From assembly GCF_030063145.1 (NCBI RefSeq), contig NZ_JASISM010000003.1:1-64000 (forward strand): DNA of 64,000 nt. The letters are read 5' to 3'. This document shows positions 61,648 to 64,000 of this stretch, in pieces (within the stretch, counting starts at the first letter, position 1; every line of letters starts with the position of its first letter). The notes beneath the pieces are model-generated. The model saw only the letters and a program-made list of their open reading frames with translations, made no database searches and had not been told where the DNA came from. The DNA is from Cryobacterium sp. PH31-L1 (GTDB taxonomy: Bacteria; Actinomycetota; Actinomycetes; Actinomycetales; Microbacteriaceae). A program made the translations under genes and the position numbers.

Positions 61648-61653
61648 AGCCTA
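61648..61653 (-). promoter_or_regulatory. -10 element (TAGGCT) of the EEP-family gene
   Basis: On the minus strand TAGGCT ends 6 nt before ATG 61641; leaderless arrangement. Confidence 0.45.
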
Positions 61654-61678
61654 TTGCGATGGTGCGACGACGTCATTC

Positions 61679-61751
61679 TCGGTCACCGCACCACGTACCG
61701 GTGACCGCGCCAGCTCTACCTGGCGCGGTCACCCGCAACGGGCGCGGCGAC
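61679..61751. repeat. 73-bp intergenic repeat, copy 2, with a perfect hairpin
   Basis: It matches the copy at 52091-52163 at 58 of 73 positions without gaps. A perfect 13-bp stem (61701-61713 with 61720-61732, 6-nt loop) holds the stop codon of the small membrane protein gene in its loop. That position suggests transcription termination between the small gene and the EEP-family gene. Confidence 0.75.
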
Positions 61752-61958
61752 TAGCGACACTCTCGCCAGCCGCTTCGGCCGGTTCTTCACCGCGATGGCG
61801 ACGACCGCCACAGCTGCACCGATCGAGGTGGACACGAAGATGGTCGATGCTACGGCGATCCAGAACCAGAACCAGATCAGCGCGACCCCGTTGCGGCGGG
61901 GCGCACTCACATCGGCCTGTGCCGGTTCAGTCGGCTGAGCGGCGTTGAGACTACTCAT
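61716..61958 (-). CDS. Small predicted membrane protein
   Basis: An 80-residue protein with one long hydrophobic stretch (about residues 25-55, [18 protein letters not shown] start) and a basic C-terminus. A ribosome binding site (GGGGGAG) lies directly before ATG 61958, which supports translation. I do not recognise a family. The last codons and the stop lie inside the 73-bp repeat, so its C-terminus may have been formed when the repeat was acquired. Confidence 0.55.
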   Translation of the reverse strand: MSSLNAAQPTEPAQADVSAPRRNGVALIWFWFWIAVASTIFVSTSIGAAVAVVAIAVKNRPKRLARVSLVAAPVAGDRAR

Positions 61959-62037
61959 GACTCCCCCGGTCCGGCCGGTGATGGGCCGCGTCGCTCCAGC
62001 AAGACTAGAGTTCTGCGGGCCGGGGCCGGGCGACCGG

Positions 62038-62043
62038 TAGACT
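62038..62043 (+). promoter_or_regulatory. -10 element (TAGACT) of purL
   Basis: TAGACT lies 41 bp before GTG 62085 and would give a leader of about 35 nt containing the ribosome binding site. The -35 region is not clear. Confidence 0.4.
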
Positions 62044-62084
62044 TGCCGGGTCAAGCATCCGCTATCTCGGGGAGAATTCCACAC

Positions 62085-64000
62085 GTGACCGCTGTTTCCA
62101 ACACCTCTTCCCGCGGCGTCGCCGACACCGTTTCGAACGCTATTGCCACGCCGGAGAAGGATCAGCCCTACGGCGCGCTCGGGCTCAAGGCCGATGAGTA
62201 TGCGAAGATCCGCGAGATTCTGGGCCGCCGCCCCACGAGTGGCGAGCTCGCCATGTACTCGGTGATGTGGAGCGAGCACTGCTCCTATAAGAGCTCGAAG
62301 ATGTACCTGCGCCAGTTCGGCGACAAGGTCACCCCCGCCATGAAGAAGAACCTCATGGTCGGTATGGGCGAGAACGCCGGCGTGCTCGACGTCGGCGAGG
62401 GCTGGGCCGTCACCTTCAAGATCGAATCCCACAACCACCCCTCCTACATTGAGCCCTTCCAGGGCGCCGCCACCGGCGTCGGCGGCATCGTGCGCGACAT
62501 CATCTCGATGGGCGCCCGCCCGGTGGCCGTGATGGACGCCCTGCGCTTCGGCGATATCAACGATCCCGATACTGCCCGCGTCGTGCACGGCGTGGTGAGC
62601 GGCATCAGCTTCTACGGCAACTGCCTCGGCCTGCCGAACATCGGCGGCGAAACCGTGTTCGACCGGGTGTACCAGGGCAACCCGCTGGTCAATGCGCTCT
62701 CGGTCGGCGTGCTGCGTCACGAGGACCTGCACCTGGCCAATGCCCGCGGCGTTGGCAACCAGGTCGTTTTGTTCGGTGCCCGCACCGGCGGCGACGGCAT
62801 CGGCGGGGCATCCATTCTCGCCTCGGATACCTTCAGCGCCAATGGCCCGACCAAGCGTCCAGCAGTGCAGGTCGGCGACCCGTTCGCCGAGAAGGTGCTC
62901 ATTGAGTGCTGCCTCGAATTGTTCGCGGGCAAGCTCGTCGAGGGAATCCAGGACCTCGGCGCGGCCGGCATCAGCTGCGCGACCAGTGAGCTGGCCTCGA
63001 ACGGCGACGGCGGCATGTTCATTGAGCTCGAGAAGGTGCTGCTGCGCGACCCAACGCTCACCGCCGAAGAGATTCTGATGAGCGAGAGCCAGGAACGCAT
63101 GATGGCGATCGTCACGCCAGAGAAGCTCGAGGGCTTCCTCGCCGTGACGAAGAAGTGGGATGTCGAGACCAGCGTGCTCGGCGAGGTCACCGACACCGGC
63201 CGACTAGTTATCAACTGGCACGGCGAAGAAATCGTCAACGTGCTGCCGCGCACCGTGGCCGTAGATGGCCCGGTCTACGAGCGTCCGCTCGCCTACCCGA
63301 CCTGGATCGACGCCCTGCAGGCCGACACCGCCTCCGGACTGCCGCGTGCCCTCGACGGCGAGACCCTGCGCGAGCAGTTCCTCGACCTGCTCGGCTCACC
63401 GAACCTGGCCGATCCGAGCTGGATCACCGACCAGTACGACCACTACGTGCAGGGCAACACGGCACTGTCTTTTCCCGACGACGGCGGCATGATTCGGGTC
63501 GACGAAGAGTCTGGCCTCGGCTTCGCGATCGCGACCGACGCGAACGGCCGCTACTGCCAGCTCGACCCGTACCGCGGCGCCCAGCTGGCCCTGGCCGAGG
63601 CGTACCGCAACGTGGCCGCGACCGGCGCGGTCCCGGCCGGCGTCAGCGACTGCCTCAACTTCGGCTCGCCGGAGAACCCCGAGGTGATGTGGCAGTTCCG
63701 GGAGGCCGTCACGGCCCTCGCCGACGGATGCCTCGAACTCGAGATTCCCGTCACCGGCGGGAATGTCTCGTTCTACAACCAGACCGGCGATCAGCCGATT
63801 CACCCCACCCCGGTCGTGGCCGTGCTCGGCGTGATCGACGACGTCGCCCGCCGCATCCCGAGCGGCTGGCAGGACGACGGCCACAACATCTACCTGCTCG
63901 GCGAGACCCGCCTCGAGCTCGACGGTTCGGCCTGGGCCGGAGTCGTGCACGACCACCTCGGCGGTCGCCCGCCGATCGTCGATCTCGGTAAGGAGAAGGC
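62085..64000 (+). CDS. purL: Phosphoribosylformylglycinamidine synthase subunit PurL (cut by window end)
   Basis: PurL is the ATP-dependent synthase that turns FGAR into FGAM with ammonia from PurQ. The visible 638 residues show [77 protein letters not shown] and the second-half block [16 protein letters not shown]. The short form that needs PurS and PurQ is indicated by length and by the presence of purS-purQ. GTG 62085 has GGGGAG about 9 nt upstream. The gene runs off the right edge, so the C-terminal 130 or so residues are not seen. It has its own promoter, about 14 kb from purQ. Confidence 0.94.
   Translation, partial: MTAVSNTSSRGVADTVSNAIATPEKDQPYGALGLKADEYAKIREILGRRPTSGELAMYSVMWSEHCSYKSSKMYLRQFGDKVTPAMKKNLMVGMGENAGVLDVGEGWAVTFKIESHNHPSYIEPFQGAATGVGGIVRDIISMGARPVAVMDALRFGDINDPDTARVVHGVVSGISFYGNCLGLPNIGGETVFDRVYQGNPLVNALSVGVLRHEDLHLANARGVGNQVVLFGARTGGDGIGGASILASDTFSANGPTKRPAVQVGDPFAEKVLIECCLELFAGKLVEGIQDLGAAGISCATSELASNGDGGMFIELEKVLLRDPTLTAEEILMSESQERMMAIVTPEKLEGFLAVTKKWDVETSVLGEVTDTGRLVINWHGEEIVNVLPRTVAVDGPVYERPLAYPTWIDALQADTASGLPRALDGETLREQFLDLLGSPNLADPSWITDQYDHYVQGNTALSFPDDGGMIRVDEESGLGFAIATDANGRYCQLDPYRGAQLALAEAYRNVAATGAVPAGVSDCLNFGSPENPEVMWQFREAVTALADGCLELEIPVTGGNVSFYNQTGDQPIHPTPVVAVLGVIDDVARRIPSGWQDDGHNIYLLGETRLELDGSAWAGVVHDHLGGRPPIVDLGKEK

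Overview
The window is about 64 kb of high-GC chromosomal DNA with dense, mostly short-spaced genes. The gene content points to an actinobacterium, most likely of the family Microbacteriaceae: a DUF7882 small protein, the purF-purM-DUF3073 neighbourhood, a sterol-carrier-family gene beside purD, the yczR/yczE pair, GTG and TTG starts, and many -10 hexamers lying 5-8 nt from a start codon (leaderless genes). I infer the family from gene content only. No rRNA, tRNA, CRISPR array, integrase or insertion sequence is visible, and the window reads as ordinary chromosome with accessory catabolic islands.

Layout. 0-6.5 kb: an LtrA-like membrane protein, a DUF7882 protein, then a minus-strand phenylacetate operon (paaJ-paaH-paaZ) behind a near-perfect PaaR-type operator. 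6.5-12 kb: a DEAD-box helicase with a long Arg/Tyr/Asn/Asp repeat tail, a GNAT acetyltransferase, and a zinc-starvation pair (COG0523-type GTPase and a cysteine-free ribosomal protein L36, not previously listed because of its size) sharing a Zur-like box, then an esterase. 12-16.3 kb: an IclR regulator divergent from hutH with a perfect palindrome between them, and a secreted M23 peptidase. 16.3-24.6 kb: an intergenic repeat element, an RND exporter, yczR/yczE, a decayed MerR/TipAS regulator, an M20 peptidase and a CPBP-like membrane protein. 24.6-30.2 kb: a DUF4097-PadR operon with a large palindromic operator, a KimA-like potassium importer, an FAD monooxygenase and DUF3073.

30-48 kb carries purine biosynthesis in pieces: purM-purF with a small membrane protein on the minus strand, then purD-purC, then purS-purQ, with purL only at 62 kb (cut by the window end). 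Between the pieces sit a ribokinase, a 1525-residue surface protein (two lamin-tail domains plus a metallophosphoesterase), a VOC protein, a TetR regulator and a tryptophan-to-anthranilate operon (kynA, an amidohydrolase where kynB would be expected, kynU). 47.8-52 kb: an ECF42-type sigma factor with its DGPF/YCII partner, and a TetR-MFS drug exporter operon. 52-59 kb: a six-gene phosphonate operon (phnD-phnC-fused phnE-FAD oxidoreductase-phosphonatase-like hydrolase-alcohol dehydrogenase), divergent from a 4-coumarate-CoA-ligase-like gene. The window ends with an exonuclease/phosphatase-family protein, a small membrane protein and purL.

The least explained structures are non-coding: a pair of 73-bp repeats (52.1 and 61.7 kb, 79 % identical without gaps), a pair of hairpins with the same arms (23.7 and 39.2 kb), a four-armed element at 16.4 kb, and a very frequent GCGGATGC/GCATCCGC word. 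The most testable functional ideas are the kyn-cluster amidohydrolase as an alternative formamidase, the zinc-starvation locus, and the phosphonate operon's substrate.
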